A DNA stretch of 64,000 nucleotides from Oryzomicrobium terrae (lineage in GTDB: Bacteria > Pseudomonadota > Gammaproteobacteria > Burkholderiales > Rhodocyclaceae), in contig NZ_CP022579.1 in NCBI RefSeq assembly GCF_008274805.1, positions 2,790,001 through 2,854,000 of the forward strand, written 5' to 3'. This document shows, in pieces, positions 52,937 through 63,460 of the stretch; the first letter of the stretch is position 1, and the number at the start of each line of letters is the position of its first letter. Made by a program: the position numbers and the translations under genes. The notes under the pieces were generated by a model. That model worked only from the letters and a program-made list of their open reading frames with translations, ran no database searches and had not been told where the DNA came from.

Positions 52937-54166
52937 TTAGAAATTCTTCTCGAACCAGCCCTTCATCACCGAGAACACGTCCTTCACCGAGCGGGTCTCG
53001 CGCACTTTCATGCCGCGCTTGTGCTGGGTCTGGGCTTCGAGCAGCAGACCGAAGGCGGTGGAGAAGCGCGGGCTCTGCACCACGTCGGCCAGACTGCCGG
53101 AGTACTTGGGAATGCCCAGGCGCACCGGCATGTGGAAAATTTCTTCCCCCAGCTCGACCATGCCCGGCATCAGGGCGGCGCCGCCGGTGATGACGATCCC
53201 CGAGGACAGCACGTCCTCGAAGCCGGAGCGACGCAGCTCGGCGTGGATCAGGTCGAACAGTTCCTCGATGCGCGGCTGGATCACGTCGGCCAGGGCCCGG
53301 CGCGACAGCTTGCGCGAGGGGCGATCGTCCATGCCGGCCACTTCGAACACGTCTTCCGGATCGGCCAGGTCGGATAGGGCCGTGCCGTACTGGCGCTTGA
53401 TCTCTTCCGCTTCCCGGGTCGGGGTGCGCAGGGCCATGGCGATGTCGTTGGTCACCTGGTCGCCGGCAATGGGAATCACCGAGGTGTGGCGGATGGCGCC
53501 CTGGGTCCACACGGCGATGTCGGTGGTACCGCCGCCGATGTCCACCAGGCACACGCCCAGGTCCTTCTCGTCCTCGGACAGCACGGCGTAGCTGGAGGCC
53601 AAGGGCTGCAGCACCAGGTCGTTCACTTCCAGGCCGCAGCGGCGCACGCATTTGACGATGTTCTGGGCGGCGGACACGGCGCCGGTGACGATGTGCACCT
53701 TCACTTCGAGGCGCATGCCGCTCATGCCGATGGGCTCGCGGATGCCGTCCTGGCCGTCGATGACGAATTCCTGGGTGAGGATGTGCAGGATTTCCTGGTC
53801 CGCCGGGATGGGCATGGCGCGGGCGGTCTCGATCACCCGGTCCACATCCATCGGGGTGACTTCCTTGTCCTTGATCGCCACCATGCCGTGGGAATTAAAG
53901 CTCTTGATGTGGCTGCCGGCGATGCCCGTATAGACGTCCTTGACCTTGCAGTCGGCCATCAGCTCAACCTCTTGAACCACCCGGGAGATGGTGCCGACGG
54001 TTTCCTCGATGTTGACCACCACGCCCTTCTTGAGCCCCTTCGACTCCTGGGTGCCCATGCCGATGACGTTGAGACGCCCTTCCGGCGTGATCTCCGCCAC
54101 CAGCGCGACGATCTTCGAGGTGCCGATATCCAGGCCGACCACCAGATCCTTGGTATCCCTGCTCAT
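52937..54166 (-). CDS. ftsA: Cell division protein FtsA
   Basis: A 409-residue actin-like protein that anchors FtsZ to the membrane. DLVVGLDIGTSKIVALVAEI is the phosphate 1 loop, VCLVDIGGGTTDIAVW phosphate 2, and SGIVITGGAALMPGMVEL the adenosine region. The C-terminus MKGWFEKNF is the membrane-targeting amphipathic helix. It overlaps ftsQ by four bases. Confidence 0.98.
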   Translation of the reverse strand: MSRDTKDLVVGLDIGTSKIVALVAEITPEGRLNVIGMGTQESKGLKKGVVVNIEETVGTISRVVQEVELMADCKVKDVYTGIAGSHIKSFNSHGMVAIKDKEVTPMDVDRVIETARAMPIPADQEILHILTQEFVIDGQDGIREPIGMSGMRLEVKVHIVTGAVSAAQNIVKCVRRCGLEVNDLVLQPLASSYAVLSEDEKDLGVCLVDIGGGTTDIAVWTQGAIRHTSVIPIAGDQVTNDIAMALRTPTREAEEIKRQYGTALSDLADPEDVFEVAGMDDRPSRKLSRRALADVIQPRIEELFDLIHAELRRSGFEDVLSSGIVITGGAALMPGMVELGEEIFHMPVRLGIPKYSGSLADVVQSPRFSTAFGLLLEAQTQHKRGMKVRETRSVKDVFSVMKGWFEKNF

Positions 54167-54963
54167 TTCTTTTCCTTGCCGTCAGGCTTCGTTCCTGCGT
54201 TGCCGGTGCCCATCACCCGCAGCGCAAATCCATTGGGGTAACGCATGTCCACCACCTCCGGCCGGGGCGTACGTCCCGCCAGGGTGGTGGGGTAAAACGT
54301 GACGAAGCGGGCCAGGCGCATGGCCACCGGAGCCTTGGACTGCTCGCGCCCCAACTCCACCACCATTCCGTCGTCCAACTTCAAGTGCCAGGCCAGTCGG
54401 GGAGACAGGGTCAGTTCCACCGGGCGTCGCTCGATCGATTTCAGGGCCGCCAACGTATCCACGTAGCGACGCAGCACATCGGCGCTGGAGCCCTGCGGGC
54501 CATACAGCATGGGCAGCCGCCCCACACGCCGCTCCTCGGCTTCCTCGCTCCCGGCACCGGCAGGCGAGCCAGTGGTGAAGACTTCGCCGAAGGTATTCAC
54601 CATCTGCCCCCCCTCGCTGCCCCAACGGGCTGCCGCCTGATGCTCTTCGAGACGGACTTCCAGCTTGCCCGGCCAGCGCCGCCGCACCTCGGCCTTGCGC
54701 ACCCAGGGCAGTTTTTCCAGGGCGCCGCGCACCGCTTCCAGGTTCACGTTGAAGAAGTTGCCGCGCAGCAAGCCGGCCCCGGCCAACGCGCCCTCCACTT
54801 CGTCCGAACGCACAGCCTGGAGCCGCTCCACCACCACCACCTGGCGCAGCGGAAACAGCGGCAACCGGGCCGCGGCCAGCACTGCCGCGGCAAGAATGGC
54901 CGCCGCCCCTGCTGCAAACAGCAGGTCGGCCAGGACATTCAACAGGTGCGGTTTGTGCCACAT
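54163..54963 (-). CDS. ftsQ: Cell division protein FtsQ
   Basis: A 266-residue bitopic divisome protein: helix at about 11-33 (LADLLFAAGAAAILAAAVLA), a POTRA domain (40-110: FPLRQVVVVERLQAV, NFFNVNLEAVRGALEKLPWV) and the FtsQ beta domain (115-250). The C-terminal KPDGKEKK is basic. It follows ddlB by 22 bp. Confidence 0.95.
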   Translation of the reverse strand: MWHKPHLLNVLADLLFAAGAAAILAAAVLAAARLPLFPLRQVVVVERLQAVRSDEVEGALAGAGLLRGNFFNVNLEAVRGALEKLPWVRKAEVRRRWPGKLEVRLEEHQAAARWGSEGGQMVNTFGEVFTTGSPAGAGSEEAEERRVGRLPMLYGPQGSSADVLRRYVDTLAALKSIERRPVELTLSPRLAWHLKLDDGMVVELGREQSKAPVAMRLARFVTFYPTTLAGRTPRPEVVDMRYPNGFALRVMGTGNAGTKPDGKEKK

Positions 54964-54985
54964 GCGCAGGGGTCATCTCGTCAAG

Positions 54986-55906
54986 TCAGTCGTTGGCCGC
55001 CAGGGCCAGGACCTGGAGCACCAGGGCTTCATAGTCGAGGCCGGCCACTCGGGCCGCCATCGGCACCAGGGAGTGGTCGGTCATGCCCGGTGAGGTGTTG
55101 GCCTCGAGGAAATAGGGATTGCCGGCGTCGTCCATGAGGAAGTCCACCCGGCCCCAACCCCGCCCGCCCAGCACCCGGAAGGCCTGCAGGGCCTGGGCCT
55201 GGATGGCGGCCTCCTGCCCGGCGGCCAGGCCGCTGGGGCAGCGATAGGTGGTGTCGTCGCGCAGGTACTTGGCCTCGTAGTCGTAGAACTCGGTGGCCGG
55301 CTCGATCTTGATGATCGGCAGGGCGCGCATGTCGTCGCCGCTGCCCAGGATGCCTACGGTGTATTCCCCCCCCAGCACCGCCTGCTCGGCGATCACCAGG
55401 GAGTCGTGGCGGGCGGCTTCTTGGTAGGCACTGCGCAGCTCGGCGGCGGTCTTGACCTTGGTCACGCCGATCGACGAGCCCTCACAAGCCGGCTTGACGA
55501 ACAGGGGCAGGCCCAGTTCGCGCACCACCGCAGCGAAGTCGCTGGCGGCGGTAAGCATGCGGTAGGCCGGCACCGGCAGGCCGGCGGCCTGCCAGAGCAG
55601 CTTGGTGCGCCACTTGTCCATGCCCGCGGCCGAAGCCAGCACGCCCGGGCCGGTGTAGGGAATGTGCATCAGCTCCAGGGCCCCCTGGATGGTGCCATCC
55701 TCGCCGTGGCGGCCGTGCAGGGCGATGAACGCCCGGTCGTAGCCCTTGAGGGCGTCCAGGGGCTGCTCCGCCGGATCGAAGGCATGGGCATCCACGCCCT
55801 GGCGTTGCAGCGCCGCCAGCACACGGCTCCCGCTGTTGAGGGAGACGTCCCGTTCTGCCGAGGTGCCGCCGAACAGCACCGCTACTTTTCCGAATTCCTT
55901 GTTCAT
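54986..55906 (-). CDS. ddlB: D-alanine--D-alanine ligase
   Basis: A 306-residue ATP-grasp ligase. The start ATG 55906 ([20 protein letters not shown]) is preferred; an ATG at 55927 lies inside mur[58 protein letters not shown] and [19 protein letters not shown] are diagnostic. It is translated from just after the murC stop. Confidence 0.97.
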   Translation of the reverse strand: MNKEFGKVAVLFGGTSAERDVSLNSGSRVLAALQRQGVDAHAFDPAEQPLDALKGYDRAFIALHGRHGEDGTIQGALELMHIPYTGPGVLASAAGMDKWRTKLLWQAAGLPVPAYRMLTAASDFAAVVRELGLPLFVKPACEGSSIGVTKVKTAAELRSAYQEAARHDSLVIAEQAVLGGEYTVGILGSGDDMRALPIIKIEPATEFYDYEAKYLRDDTTYRCPSGLAAGQEAAIQAQALQAFRVLGGRGWGRVDFLMDDAGNPYFLEANTSPGMTDHSLVPMAARVAGLDYEALVLQVLALAAND

Positions 55907-55913
55907 AACCACG

Positions 55914-57314
55914 TCAGACCGTTGCAAGTTTGGCGGGAACGGCGCCGATCGACCCCGCTCCCATCGTCAAAACCACGTCGCCGTCCTGAGCCACGGCGCG
56001 GATGGTGGCCGGCATGTCGGCCATGTCCTCGACAAACACCGGCTCCACCTTGCCCGCCACCCGCAGCGCCCGGGCCAGGGCCCGGCCGTCGGCGGCGACG
56101 ATGGGCGCCTCGCCGGCGGCATAGACGTCGGCCAGCACCAGGGCATCGACGGTGGACAGGACCTTCACGAAGTCCTCGAAGCAGTCCCGGGTGCGGGTAT
56201 AGCGATGCGGCTGGAAGGCCAGCACCAGGCGGCGGCCGGGGAAGGCGCCGCGGGCGGCGGCCAGGGTCGCCGCCATTTCCACCGGGTGGTGGCCGTAGTC
56301 GTCGATCAGGGTGAAGCTGCCACCGGACGCCAGGGCGATCTCGCCATAGCGCTGGAAGCGCCGGCCAACGCCGCGAAACTCGGCCAGCCCCTTGGCGATG
56401 GCCGCATCCGGCACGCCAATCTCGGTGGCCACGGCGGCCGCTGCCAGAGCGTTCTTGACGTTGTGCAGGCCCGGTAGGTTGAGGGTCACCGGATAGCGCA
56501 CCGTGGTGCCGTTGACCCGCACCAGGTCGAACTTCATCTGGGCACCGGCGGCCTCGATGTTCTCGGCGCGGAACTGGGCCTCGGCGGCGTGTTCCGGATC
56601 GATTCCGTAGCGCACCACGTGCTTGGAGACGAAGGGCAGGATTTCGCGCACGTTCGGATCATCCACGCACACCACCGCCACGCCGTAGAAGGGCAGGCGG
56701 TTGAGGAAGTCGATGAAGGCGTGCTTGAGCTTGCCAAAGTCGTGGCCGTAGGTCTCCATGTGGTCCGCGTCGATGTTGGTCACGATCGACATCACCGGCG
56801 TCAGGAACAGGAACGAGGCGTCCGACTCGTCGGCCTCGGCCACCAGGAATTCGCCGGTGCCGAGCCGGGCATTGGCGCCGGCGGCATTGAGCCGGCCGCC
56901 GATGACGAAGGTCGGGTCGAAGCCCCCCTCGGCCAGGATCGAGGCCACCAGGCTGGTGGTGGTGGTCTTGCCGTGGGTGCCGGCCACGGCAATGCCCTGC
57001 TTGAGCCGCATCAGCTCGGCCAGCATCTGGGCCCGGGGCACCACCGGGATATGGGCGGTGCGGGCGGCGATCACTTCCGGGTTGTCGGCCTTGACCGCGG
57101 TGGACACCACCACGGCGTCGGCACCGGCCACGTGGGCGCCGTCGTGGCCGAGCAGCACCCGGGCGCCGGCGGCGGCCAGGCGGGCGGTGGTGGCGTTTTC
57201 CGCCAGGTCCGAGCCGGACACGGTGAAGCCCAGGTTCACCAGCACCTCGGCGATGCCGGACATACCGGAGCCGCCGATGCCGACGAAGTGGATGTGTTTG
57301 ACCTTGTGTTTCAT
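55914..57314 (-). CDS. murC: UDP-N-acetylmuramate--L-alanine ligase
   Basis: A 466-residue Mur ligase adding L-Ala to UDP-MurNAc. The start is ATG 57314 ([20 protein letters not shown]). The ATP loop is [33 protein letters not shown] and [13 protein letters not shown] are MurC-specific, and [15 protein letters not shown] lies in the C-terminal domain. It has 13 bp to murG. Confidence 0.98.
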   Translation of the reverse strand: MKHKVKHIHFVGIGGSGMSGIAEVLVNLGFTVSGSDLAENATTARLAAAGARVLLGHDGAHVAGADAVVVSTAVKADNPEVIAARTAHIPVVPRAQMLAELMRLKQGIAVAGTHGKTTTTSLVASILAEGGFDPTFVIGGRLNAAGANARLGTGEFLVAEADESDASFLFLTPVMSIVTNIDADHMETYGHDFGKLKHAFIDFLNRLPFYGVAVVCVDDPNVREILPFVSKHVVRYGIDPEHAAEAQFRAENIEAAGAQMKFDLVRVNGTTVRYPVTLNLPGLHNVKNALAAAAVATEIGVPDAAIAKGLAEFRGVGRRFQRYGEIALASGGSFTLIDDYGHHPVEMAATLAAARGAFPGRRLVLAFQPHRYTRTRDCFEDFVKVLSTVDALVLADVYAAGEAPIVAADGRALARALRVAGKVEPVFVEDMADMPATIRAVAQDGDVVLTMGAGSIGAVPAKLATV

Positions 57315-57327
57315 GGTCGTCGATTCC

Positions 57328-58413
57328 TCAAACGTTCTTTTCCGCCGCTTCGGCGCAGATCGCTGCCACCCGCTCGGCAGCGTCGGTGCGGGCCACATCC
57401 CGGGCCTTGGCGGCCATTTCGGCAAGTTGTTCCCGGGGGGTCACGACCAGTTCGGCCAGGGCCGCCGGGGTCAGTTGCTCCTGGGGCATCAGCACGGCGC
57501 CGCCGGCATCGGCCAGATGACGGGCGTTGGCGGTCTGGTGGTCGTCCACCGCGTGGGGGAAGGGCACCAGCACGCTGGCCACCCCGGCGGCGGCCAGCTC
57601 GGCCACGGTCAGGGCCCCGGCGCGACACACCACCAGATCGGCCCACTCGTAGGCGCCAGCCATGTCGGTGATGAAGGGCACCAGGAAGCCGTTGGCGCCG
57701 GCCACCTCGTAGTTCTCGCGCAGGGCCTTCATGTGCTTCTCACCGGCCTGGTGCACCACCTCGGGCCGCTCTTCCTCGGCGATCAGGGCCAGGGCCTGGG
57801 GCACGGCGGTGTTGAGCGCCGCGGCGCCCAGGCTGCCGCCCACCACCAGGATGTGACGCACGCCGCTGCGCTCGGCGTAGCGGGCGGCCGGCGGGGCCTT
57901 GTCGGCCACGGCGGCGATCTCGGCGCGCACCGGGTTGCCGACCCACTCGCCCTTGGGCAGTACGTCGGGGAAGCCGGTGAGGATGCGGTCGGCCACCTTG
58001 GCCAGAACCTTATTGGCGAGGCCGGCCACGGCGTTCTGCTCGTGGACGACCAGGGGGATGCCAGCCAGGGCGGCCATCATGCCGCCCGGGAAGGTGATGT
58101 AGCCGCCCATGCCCAGCACCACGTCGGGCTTGATCCGTTTCAGGGCGCGGCGGGCCTGCCAGAAGCCGGACAGCAGGCTGAACGGCAACAGCAGCTTGCG
58201 GGCCAGGCCCTTGCCGCGCAGGGCGCCGAACTTTATCCAGACGCACTCGAAGTCCTGCTCGGGCACCAGGCGGGCTTCCATGCCGTCCGGGTTGCCCAGC
58301 CAGACCACGCGCCAGCCCTGGCTGCGCAGGACCTTGGCCACGGCCAGGGCGGGGAAGATGTGGCCGCCGGTGCCGCCGGCCATCACCAGGAGGGTTTTCG
58401 GGGTCGCGCTCAC
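57328..58413 (-). CDS. murG: Lipid II synthase MurG
   Basis: A 361-residue GT-B glycosyltransferase that adds GlcNAc to lipid I. The start is the GTG at 58413, with GGAGG six bases upstream; it overlaps the ftsW stop as GTGA. The N-terminal [16 protein letters not shown] loop, [36 protein letters not shown] and [20 protein letters not shown] are all present. The open frame continuing to 59781 over ftsW is a shadow. Confidence 0.97.
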   Translation of the reverse strand: MSATPKTLLVMAGGTGGHIFPALAVAKVLRSQGWRVVWLGNPDGMEARLVPEQDFECVWIKFGALRGKGLARKLLLPFSLLSGFWQARRALKRIKPDVVLGMGGYITFPGGMMAALAGIPLVVHEQNAVAGLANKVLAKVADRILTGFPDVLPKGEWVGNPVRAEIAAVADKAPPAARYAERSGVRHILVVGGSLGAAALNTAVPQALALIAEEERPEVVHQAGEKHMKALRENYEVAGANGFLVPFITDMAGAYEWADLVVCRAGALTVAELAAAGVASVLVPFPHAVDDHQTANARHLADAGGAVLMPQEQLTPAALAELVVTPREQLAEMAAKARDVARTDAAERVAAICAEAAEKNV

Positions 58414-59570
58414 AGCTTGCCTCCCCGCATCAGCTGGCGGTTTTCCCAGTCGATGCGCAACAGCACGGCCAGGGCGACGCAGTTGGCGAGGATGCCAGAG
58501 CCGCCGAAGCTCATCAGGGGCAGGGTCAGGCCCTTGGTGGGCAGCAGGCCCATGTTCACCCCCATGTTGATGAAGGACTGCACCCCCAGCCAGATGCCCA
58601 CGCCCATGGCCACCAGGCCGGGGAACAGGCGGTCGAGGGTGACGCACTGGCGGCCGATGGCGAAGCAGCGCTGCACCAGCAGGGCAAACAAGGCCACCAC
58701 CACCAGCACGCCGACGAAGCCCAGTTCCTCGGCGATCACAGCCAGGAGGAAGTCGGTGTGGGCTTCGGGCAGGTAGAACAGTTTTTCGACACTGGCCCCC
58801 AGGCCGACGCCGAACAGCTCGCCACGGCCGAAGGCGATCAGGGCGTGGGACAACTGGTAGCCCCGGCCGAAGGCATCGGTCCACGGGTCCATGAAGCCGA
58901 AGATACGCTCGCGCCGGTAGGGCGAAACGATGATCAGGATGGCGAAGGCCACCAGCATCACCACGATCAGCACGGCAAACAGGCGGGCGCGCAGGCCGCC
59001 GAGGAAGAGGATGCCCATGGCGATGGAAATGATCACCACGAAGGCACCGAAGTCCGGCTCCTTGAGCAGCAGGACACCGACGAAGACCATGGCCACCGCC
59101 ATAGGCAGGAAGGCCTTCTTCAGGTCGCGCATGTGGGGCATCTTGCGCACCGTGTAGTCGGCGGCGTAGAGCACAGCGAACAGCTTCATCAGCTCGGAGG
59201 GCTGCAGGTTGGCCACCCCCAGGGGCAGCCAGCGCCTGGCGCCGTTCACATCCCGACCCAGGCCCGGAATGAGCACGATCACCAGCAGCAGCACTCCGGC
59301 CATGAACAGGTAGGGCGCCCACTGCTGCCAGGCGGTGAGCGGCACCTGGAAGGCGACTACGGCGGCGACAATGCCGACGGTGAGGAAAACGCCGTGGCGC
59401 ACCAGGAAGTAGGCCGGCTGGTGGCCGGCGAAACGGCTTCCCTCGGCAGTGGCGATCGACGCCGAATAGACCATCACCATGCCGAGCAGAAGTAGGATCA
59501 AACCGGACCAGAGCAGCAGCATGTCCACCTCGGCCGGAGTGCGGCGGGTGTTGTCGAGGATGGCTCTCAT
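58410..59570 (-). CDS. ftsW: Lipid II polymerase/divisome protein FtsW
   Basis: A 386-residue SEDS-family septal glycosyltransferase with ten membrane helices. The start ATG 59570 overlaps the murD stop as ATGA; the frame is open further upstream inside mur[21 protein letters not shown], the catalytic LKEPDFGAF Asp, and [20 protein letters not shown] with MSFGGSG are diagnostic. It works with FtsI (encoded outside the window). Confidence 0.97.
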   Translation of the reverse strand: MRAILDNTRRTPAEVDMLLLWSGLILLLLGMVMVYSASIATAEGSRFAGHQPAYFLVRHGVFLTVGIVAAVVAFQVPLTAWQQWAPYLFMAGVLLLVIVLIPGLGRDVNGARRWLPLGVANLQPSELMKLFAVLYAADYTVRKMPHMRDLKKAFLPMAVAMVFVGVLLLKEPDFGAFVVIISIAMGILFLGGLRARLFAVLIVVMLVAFAILIIVSPYRRERIFGFMDPWTDAFGRGYQLSHALIAFGRGELFGVGLGASVEKLFYLPEAHTDFLLAVIAEELGFVGVLVVVALFALLVQRCFAIGRQCVTLDRLFPGLVAMGVGIWLGVQSFINMGVNMGLLPTKGLTLPLMSFGGSGILANCVALAVLLRIDWENRQLMRGGKL

Positions 59571-60952
59571 CGCCCCTCCCCTTGGCCTTTGGACGCGGCG
59601 GCCAGCTCGGCCACGGTGTCGATGAACACCTGGGCCCGGTGGGCATAGCCACGGAACATGTCGAAGCTGGCGCAGGCCGGCGAAAGCAGCACGGCGTCGC
59701 CAGATTGGGCCCGGTCCGCCAGCCAGCGCACGGCGGCGGGCAGGTCGGCGCAGCGCTGCACGGGGACACCGACGGCGGCAAGGGGCGCGGCGATGGCGGC
59801 CTCGATCAGCCCGGCGTCGCGGCCGATCAGGGCTACGGCGCGGCCGTGGGCGACCAAGGCGGCACCCAGGGGGGCGAAATCCTGGCCCTTGCCGTCGCCC
59901 CCCAGGACGATGCCGACCTTGCGGCCCAGACCCTCGATGGCGGCCAGGGTGGCGCCCACGTTGGTGCCCTTGGAATCGTCGATGTAGGTCACGCCGCCGA
60001 CCTCGGCCACGGTCTCGACCCGGTGCGGCAGCCCGGCGAAGGACTTGAGGGCCGGCAGCACCCGCTCGGCGGCCACACCCACCGCCTCGCACAGGGCGAT
60101 GGCGGCCAGGGCGTTGGCAGCGTTGTGGGCGCCGGTGAGCTTGAGTTCGTCCTGGCGCACCAAGGCCTTGTCGCCCTTCACCAGGGCGCCGCCCACCAGG
60201 CCGAAATCGCCGGCGCGCCCCGGGGCGTCCAGGCCGAAAGTGACGAAGGGCACGCCGCAGCGACCGTTGGCCAGGCTCCAGTCATCGTTCCGGTTGAGCA
60301 CGGCGGCCTTGGCACCCTTGAAGATGCGGGCCTTAGCCGCGGCGTAGTTGGCCAGACTGCCCTGGTAGCGGTCCAGGTGGTCCTCGGAAACGTTCAGCAC
60401 CGTGGCCGCGTCGGCGTTCAGGGTGTGGGTGGCCTCCAGCTGGAAGCTGGACAGCTCCAGCACCCAGGCCTGGGGCAGGTCGCCGTGGTCCGCGGCGTCC
60501 ATCAGGGCGTCCAGGGCCGAGGGCGAGATGTTGCCGGCGGCCCGGGCGGTGACGCCGGCGCCGTTGAGCAGGTGGGCGGTGAGCGCCGTGGTGGTGGTCT
60601 TGCCGTTGCTGCCGGTGATGGCCACCACCTTGGCGGCCGGCGCCAGGGCGCGCAGGCCCCAGGCGAACAGTTCGATTTCCGAGACCACCGGCACAGTCAG
60701 GGCCGGCAGGGTCTCCCGGGGCACCCCCGGGGAGATGGCCACGACGTCGGCGTCAGCGAAGGTAGCGGCAGCGAAGGCGCCGCAAACGAGTTCGGCCGCC
60801 GGCACGGCGGCGGCCAGTTCGGCCTGGTTGGGCGGCGTGGCGCGGCTGTCGGCGACCCGTACCCGGGCGCCTTGCCGATCCAGCCATTTGGCCATGGCCA
60901 GCCCGGACTCGCCGAGCCCCGCCACCACGACCGTTTTACCCATGAGTTCCAT
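59567..60952 (-). CDS. murD: UDP-N-acetylmuramoylalanine--D-glutamate ligase
   Basis: A 461-residue Mur ligase adding D-Glu. The N-terminal [17 protein letters not shown] resembles a Rossmann loop; ATP loop [33 protein letters not shown] is the family's metal/substrate region; [20 protein letters not shown] lies before the C-terminal domain. It is 6 bp after mraY. Confidence 0.97.
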   Translation of the reverse strand: MELMGKTVVVAGLGESGLAMAKWLDRQGARVRVADSRATPPNQAELAAAVPAAELVCGAFAAATFADADVVAISPGVPRETLPALTVPVVSEIELFAWGLRALAPAAKVVAITGSNGKTTTTALTAHLLNGAGVTARAAGNISPSALDALMDAADHGDLPQAWVLELSSFQLEATHTLNADAATVLNVSEDHLDRYQGSLANYAAAKARIFKGAKAAVLNRNDDWSLANGRCGVPFVTFGLDAPGRAGDFGLVGGALVKGDKALVRQDELKLTGAHNAANALAAIALCEAVGVAAERVLPALKSFAGLPHRVETVAEVGGVTYIDDSKGTNVGATLAAIEGLGRKVGIVLGGDGKGQDFAPLGAALVAHGRAVALIGRDAGLIEAAIAAPLAAVGVPVQRCADLPAAVRWLADRAQSGDAVLLSPACASFDMFRGYAHRAQVFIDTVAELAAASKGQGEGR

Positions 60953-60958
60953 GTTCGC

Positions 60959-62062
60959 TTACCGCAGTTTCAAGGTGGAGAGGCCAAACAGCACGAGCAT
61001 GATGGTGATGATCCAGAAGCGCACCACCACCTGGGTTTCCTTCCAGCCGCTCTGCTCGAAGTGATGGTGCAGGGGCGCCATCAGCAGGATGCGGCGGCCT
61101 TCGCCGAAGCGCTTCTTGGTGTATTTGAAGTAGCCGACCTGGAGCATCACCGAGAGGGTCTCGACGACGAACACGCCGCCCATGATGAACAGCACGATCT
61201 CCTGGCGGACGATCACCGCCACGGTGCCGAGGGCCGCGCCCAGGCCCAGGGCGCCCACGTCGCCCATGAACACTTCGGCCGGGTAGGCGTTGAACCACAG
61301 GAAGCCGAGGGCCGCGCCGGCCATGGCACCGCAGAACACCGCCAGCTCACCGGCGCCGGGGATGTAGGGCACCCCCAGGTAGCGGGAGAAGACGGCGTGG
61401 CCGGCCACGTAGGCGAAGATCGCCAGGGCACCGCTGACCATGGCGGTCGGCATGATCGCCAGGCCGTCCAGGCCATCGGTGAGGTTCACTGCGTGGCTGG
61501 TGCCGGTGATGACGAAGTAGGTCAGCACGACGAAACCGATGGCGCCGAGGGGATAGGCCACGGTCTTGAAGAAGGGCACGATCAGTTCCATCTGGGACGG
61601 CACGCTGGCGTTGGCCGCCAGGTAGAGGGCCGCGCCCAGCGCCAGCACCGAGGTCCAAAAGTACTTCCAACGCGACGCCAGGCCCTTCGGGTCCCGGTAC
61701 ACCACCTTCTTCCAGTCGTCGTAGAAACCCACCGCGCCGAAGCCCAGGGAGACGATCAGCACCACCCAGAGGTAGCGGTTGGTCAGGTCACCCCACAACA
61801 GGGTGGTGATGCCGATGGCGATGAGGATCAGCACCCCACCCATGGTCGGGGTGCCGGTCTTCTTGAGATGGGTCTGGGGACCGTCCTGGCGCACGGCCTG
61901 GCCGATCTTCTTGGCCGCCAGCCAGCGGATCACCCCGGGACCAGCCCAGAAGGCGATCAGCAGGGCGGTCATCGCCGCCAGCACGGTACGCAGGGTGATG
62001 TAGTTGAAAACGTTGAAGGCCCGGATGTCCTGGGCCAGCCACTGGGCGAGAAGCAGCAGCAT
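60959..62062 (-). CDS. mraY: Phospho-MurNAc-pentapeptide transferase MraY
   Basis: A 367-residue integral membrane enzyme forming lipid [53 protein letters not shown] and [20 protein letters not shown] (His cluster) are MraY signatures. The ATG abuts the murF TAA. Confidence 0.98.
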   Translation of the reverse strand: MLLLLAQWLAQDIRAFNVFNYITLRTVLAAMTALLIAFWAGPGVIRWLAAKKIGQAVRQDGPQTHLKKTGTPTMGGVLILIAIGITTLLWGDLTNRYLWVVLIVSLGFGAVGFYDDWKKVVYRDPKGLASRWKYFWTSVLALGAALYLAANASVPSQMELIVPFFKTVAYPLGAIGFVVLTYFVITGTSHAVNLTDGLDGLAIMPTAMVSGALAIFAYVAGHAVFSRYLGVPYIPGAGELAVFCGAMAGAALGFLWFNAYPAEVFMGDVGALGLGAALGTVAVIVRQEIVLFIMGGVFVVETLSVMLQVGYFKYTKKRFGEGRRILLMAPLHHHFEQSGWKETQVVVRFWIITIMLVLFGLSTLKLR

Positions 62063-63460
62063 TTAGTGGGCCTCCTGCACGGGTTCGTCGGCAAGCAGGG
62101 CGACGACCCGCTCCATCTTCATGAAACGGGAGCCCTTGATCAGGACGGTGACGTCCGGCCCCAGTTCGGGCAGCAGGGCCTGGACCAGAGTCTCGGGGCT
62201 GCCGAAATGCTGGGCTCCCTCGCCGAAGTTGCGCGTCGCCACCTCGGCCAGCTCGCCCAGGGTGAATAAGCGATCCACCCCCTGGCTCTTGGCGTAGCCC
62301 CCCACTTCGTCGTGGAACTGGCCGCTCATTTCGCCGATCTCGCCCATGGCGCCGAGCACCAGCACTTTGCGGCCAATGGTGGCGGCGAGCACGTCGATGC
62401 CGGCGCGTACCGAATCCGGGTTGGCGTTGTAGGTGTCGTCGAGCAACTGGGCACCCTTCTTGCCGGCACGGCGTTGTAGACGCCCGGTAACGCCAGCGAA
62501 GCGGGCCAAGCCTTCGGCCACCGCTTCCAGGGGCACGCCGGCCGCCAGGGTGGCGGCTGCAGCCGCCAGGGCGTTGGCGGCGTTGTGCCGGCCAGGGACG
62601 GCCAGGCGTACCGTGGCTTGGCCTTCGGCACAGGTCAGATCCACTTCCAGGTCGAGACCGTGGGTGCGGACCGCACCGCGCACGTCCGCCGCATGCGTCA
62701 GCCCGAAGGTGCGCACCGGACGGCCGCTGTTGAGGCCCTGCCAGTAGCCAGCGAACTCGTCGTCGGCATTGATCACGGCCACCCCCTTGGCATCGAGGCC
62801 GGCATAGATGCTGCCCTTTTCCCGGGCCACCTCGTCCAGGGAGCCCATGCCTTCCAGGTGAGCGCGCTGGGCGTTGGTCACCAGGGCCACGGTGGGGCGG
62901 GTCAGGCCGGTCAGGTAGGCAATCTCGCCCGGGTGGTTCATGCCCATCTCGATCACCGCCACCTTGTGTGCGGCGGTCAGGCCGAGCAGGGTCAGGGGCA
63001 GGCCGATGTCGTTATTGAAGTTGCCCTGGGTGGCCAGTACCGCCTTGGCACCGAAAGCCACCGCCAGGATGCTGGCGATCATTTCCTTGGTGGTGGTCTT
63101 GCCGTTGGAGCCGGTCAGGGCGATCACCGGAATCGCGAACTTGGCGCGCCAGTGGGCGGCCAACTGACCCAGGGCATGGCGGGTGTCGGCGCAGGTCACC
63201 AAGGGCAGATTCGGGGCGGCGGCCCGCACCCGCGCCAGTTGGTCGGCGGCGATCAGCGCTGCGCAGGCGCCCTGGGCTGCCACCTGGGCGATGAAGTCGT
63301 GGGCATCGAAGCGTTCGCCCTTGAGGGCAACGAACAACTGGCCAGGCTGCACGGCCCGGCTGTCGCTGCTCACCCCGGCGATGGCAACCGACGTCCCGTG
63401 CAGCGTCCCGCCCACGGCGGCGGCGATCTCGGTCAGATCCAGCGTCACTTTTTTGCTCAT
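62063..63460 (-). CDS. murF: UDP-MurNAc-tripeptide--D-alanyl-D-alanine ligase
   Basis: A 465-residue Mur ligase adding D-Ala-D-Ala. The start ATG 63460 (MSKKVTLDLTEIAAAVGG) overlaps the murE stop as ATGA; an upstream start lies in mur[21 protein letters not shown] is the ATP loop, EMGMNHPGEIAYLTGLTRPT and LLDDTYNANPDSVRAGIDVL are MurF-specific. Confidence 0.97.
   Translation of the reverse strand: MSKKVTLDLTEIAAAVGGTLHGTSVAIAGVSSDSRAVQPGQLFVALKGERFDAHDFIAQVAAQGACAALIAADQLARVRAAAPNLPLVTCADTRHALGQLAAHWRAKFAIPVIALTGSNGKTTTKEMIASILAVAFGAKAVLATQGNFNNDIGLPLTLLGLTAAHKVAVIEMGMNHPGEIAYLTGLTRPTVALVTNAQRAHLEGMGSLDEVAREKGSIYAGLDAKGVAVINADDEFAGYWQGLNSGRPVRTFGLTHAADVRGAVRTHGLDLEVDLTCAEGQATVRLAVPGRHNAANALAAAAATLAAGVPLEAVAEGLARFAGVTGRLQRRAGKKGAQLLDDTYNANPDSVRAGIDVLAATIGRKVLVLGAMGEIGEMSGQFHDEVGGYAKSQGVDRLFTLGELAEVATRNFGEGAQHFGSPETLVQALLPELGPDVTVLIKGSRFMKMERVVALLADEPVQEAH

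Noticed and set aside
58410-59781. Extended murG frame reading over ftsW
   Set aside because: FtsW motifs lie in another frame; the murG start at 58413 has a ribosome site.
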